Part shown: piece after piece, positions 6,449-7,031 of the stretch | Layout: every line of letters starts with the position of its first letter | Numbering within the stretch: position 1 is the first letter of the stretch | Source: Prevotella sp. CAG:732 | GTDB taxonomy: Bacteria; Bacteroidota; Bacteroidia; Bacteroidales; Bacteroidaceae | DNA: 7,031 nucleotides | Assembly (NCBI GenBank): GCA_000436035.1 | Contig: FR893294.1 | Coordinates: 1,734 to 8,764 of the forward strand | Direction: 5' to 3' | Translations under genes and position numbers: made by a program | The notes under the pieces: generated by a model | Database searches by the model: none | Told to the model about the DNA's origin: nothing | The model's input: only the letters and a program-made list of their open reading frames with translations

Positions 6449-6475
6449 CAAACTAAAATTGCAATTTTCAGTTTG
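6449..6475 (-). promoter_or_regulatory. 27-base inverted repeat between promoter and start of the DUF4375 gene
   Basis: A perfect 14-base palindrome AAAATTGCAATTTT (6455-6468) is flanked by CAAACT (6449-6454) and AGTTTG (6470-6475), giving ten-plus paired positions per arm with one extra base at 6469. It adjoins the -7 box and ends three bases before the ATG, so it covers the expected transcription start and the whole leader. It could be an operator or a 5' mRNA hairpin. Confidence 0.6.
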
Positions 6476-6506
6476 CAAAGATACACCAAAAAGCGCACAA
6501 ACCCAA
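6476..6506 (-). promoter_or_regulatory. Bacteroidetes-type promoter of the DUF4375 gene
   Basis: On the minus strand the -7 element is TATCTTTG (6476-6483), a full match to TAnnTTTG. A TTG (6504-6506) stands 20 bases further up as a weaker -33 element. Transcription should start near 6470, leaving a leader of about 25 bases. Confidence 0.72.
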
Positions 6507-6542
6507 GAAAAAAAGCAAGAAATAGGTTAAAGAGTTAAAAAG

Positions 6543-6562
6543 AATACCCATTTTTAGGTATT
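6543..6562 (+). promoter_or_regulatory. Inverted repeat over the -33 region of the GGGtGRT promoter
   Basis: AATACC (6543-6548) and GGTATT (6557-6562) form a perfect 6-bp inverted repeat with an 8-base spacer, extendable by a G-T and an A-T pair. The right arm falls where the -33 element of the plus-strand promoter is expected. That placement would suit a repressor or activator site. It could also be chance in AT-rich sequence. Confidence 0.45.
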
Positions 6563-6578
6563 TTCCCGATATTTTTTG

Positions 6579-6586
6579 TACTTTTG
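6579..6586 (+). promoter_or_regulatory. -7 element of the GGGtGRT gene promoter
   Basis: TACTTTTG matches the Bacteroidetes -7 consensus exactly, and is the same octamer as in the map promoter. No TTTG stands at the ideal distance upstream; TTTTTAGG at about 6551-6558 is the nearest. The start of transcription would be near 6593, giving an unusually long leader of about 130 bases. The weak -33 suggests help from an activator. Confidence 0.68.
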
Positions 6587-6598
6587 TGGTCGAAAAAA

Positions 6599-6647
6599 GG
6601 CACTCTGTGCCAATTACTCTCACGAAGAGGCGTATGTTTCAGCATAC
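6599..6647 (+). promoter_or_regulatory. Structured 5' leader of the GGGtGRT gene
   Basis: Three short hairpins follow one another at the 5' end of the predicted mRNA: GGCAC-TCT-GTGCC (6599-6611), CTCT-CACGA-AGAG (6617-6629) and GTATG-TTTCAG-CATAC (6632-6647). The remaining leader (6648-6724) is A-rich and unstructured, without a Shine-Dalgarno site. I do not recognise a known riboswitch class. It may be a cis-regulatory RNA or a stabilising leader. Confidence 0.5.
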
Positions 6648-6724
6648 AATTTATAGGACAAGCAAACAAAAAGACAAAAGAAAATATACCGTTTATATAT
6701 TCATTAATATAAATTTTAGCGAAT

Positions 6725-7031
6725 ATGATCTATTCTAAAGAAGTTGACAACATGTGCGTTGTCGCTAAGGGTCCTAACCACGGACCAGCTCCAATTCCTG
6801 AAGAGGGAAAATGGATTCAGGCTAAAGAGATCAAAGACATCTCTGGTTATACTCACGGTGTGGGTTGGTGTGCTCCTCAGCAGGGTGCTTGTAAGCTTTC
6901 CTTGAACATCAAGGAGGGTGTTATCCAGGAGGCTCTTGTTGAGACCATCGGTTGTACTGGTATGACTCACTCTGCCGCTATGGCATCTGAGATTCTCCCA
7001 GGCAAGACTATCCTTGAGGCTTTGAACACTG
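6725..7031 (+). CDS. GGGtGRT-family protein (NifU-like scaffold fold), N-terminal part
   Basis: The first 102 residues are visible and the frame is open to the window edge. The segment LSLNIKEGVIQEALVETIGCTGMTHSAAMA (split: ~58-87) followed by LPGKTILEAL (91-100) resembles the N-terminal NifU/IscU scaffold fold, in which a conserved cysteine helps hold an assembling iron-sulfur cluster. Cysteines are at 11, 49, 56 and 77; C77 sits at the scaffold-like position. The N-terminal part (VVAKGPNHGPAPIPEEGKW, 12-30) and the GVGWCAPQQGACKL region match the GGGtGRT family, named for a motif further on that is not visible here. The role in iron-sulfur assembly is inferred from fold only. Codons are rich in GGT, GCT, GTT, ACT and CTT, unlike the neighbouring genes, which suggests strong expression. 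The gene is divergent from the DUF4375 gene. Confidence 0.85.
   Translation, partial: MIYSKEVDNMCVVAKGPNHGPAPIPEEGKWIQAKEIKDISGYTHGVGWCAPQQGACKLSLNIKEGVIQEALVETIGCTGMTHSAAMASEILPGKTILEALNT

Noticed and set aside
6446..6478. TTG start for the DUF4375 protein, adding eleven residues
   Set aside because: It would overlap the -7 promoter box and place the start codon upstream of the expected transcription start.
6227..6538. Two overlapping plus-strand frames opposite the DUF4375 gene
   Set aside because: They overlap the DUF4375 coding sequence and run into its promoter, and their translations look non-coding.
6716..6970. Minus-strand open frame opposite the start of the GGGtGRT gene
   Set aside because: The plus strand carries a NifU-like coding sequence with a promoter upstream. 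The antisense frame has no family resemblance.

Overview
The window looks like ordinary chromosomal core sequence from a Bacteroidales bacterium, most likely Prevotella or Segatella. Three things suggest this. The promoters I can recognise have the Bacteroidetes form (TTTG, about 19 bases, TAnnTTTG), and the genes lack clear Shine-Dalgarno sites. The proteins read like Bacteroidales versions of TsaD, SmpB and MetH. The intergenic sequence is very AT-rich next to moderately GC-balanced genes. The genus is an inference.

Layout: six genes lie on the minus strand and one on the plus strand. From right to left on the minus strand they are an acidic DMP19/DUF4375-family protein (5939-6445), smpB (5300-5779), metH (2441-5230), a YihX-like HAD phosphatase (1688-2308), map (655-1515), and tsaD (1-596, its C-terminal part lying outside the window). 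On the plus strand, a GGGtGRT/NifU-like protein begins at 6725 and runs off the right edge. The 279-base gap between the DUF4375 gene and the GGGtGRT gene is a divergent control region with one promoter facing each way, two inverted repeats and a structured leader. The other gaps (58 to 210 bases) hold hairpins, an AT-rich tandem repeat before smpB, and an 18-base repeat placed just after two different stop codons. No gap exceeds 300 bases. I see no tRNA, rRNA, insertion sequence, CRISPR array or origin.

How the genes fit together: four minus-strand genes serve translation or methionine use. TsaD makes t6A in tRNAs, Map removes the initiator methionine, SmpB rescues stalled ribosomes with tmRNA, and MetH makes methionine. 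Clear promoters precede map (probably also serving tsaD) and the DUF4375 gene. smpB and metH lack a recognisable promoter of the standard form and may depend on upstream transcription or on a promoter type I cannot see.

I found no new multi-gene system. The points most worth a second look are a MetH that ends exactly where the reactivation domain should begin, a very acidic DMP19-family protein behind a palindromic promoter, the AT-rich triple repeat before smpB, and the structured leader of the GGGtGRT gene.
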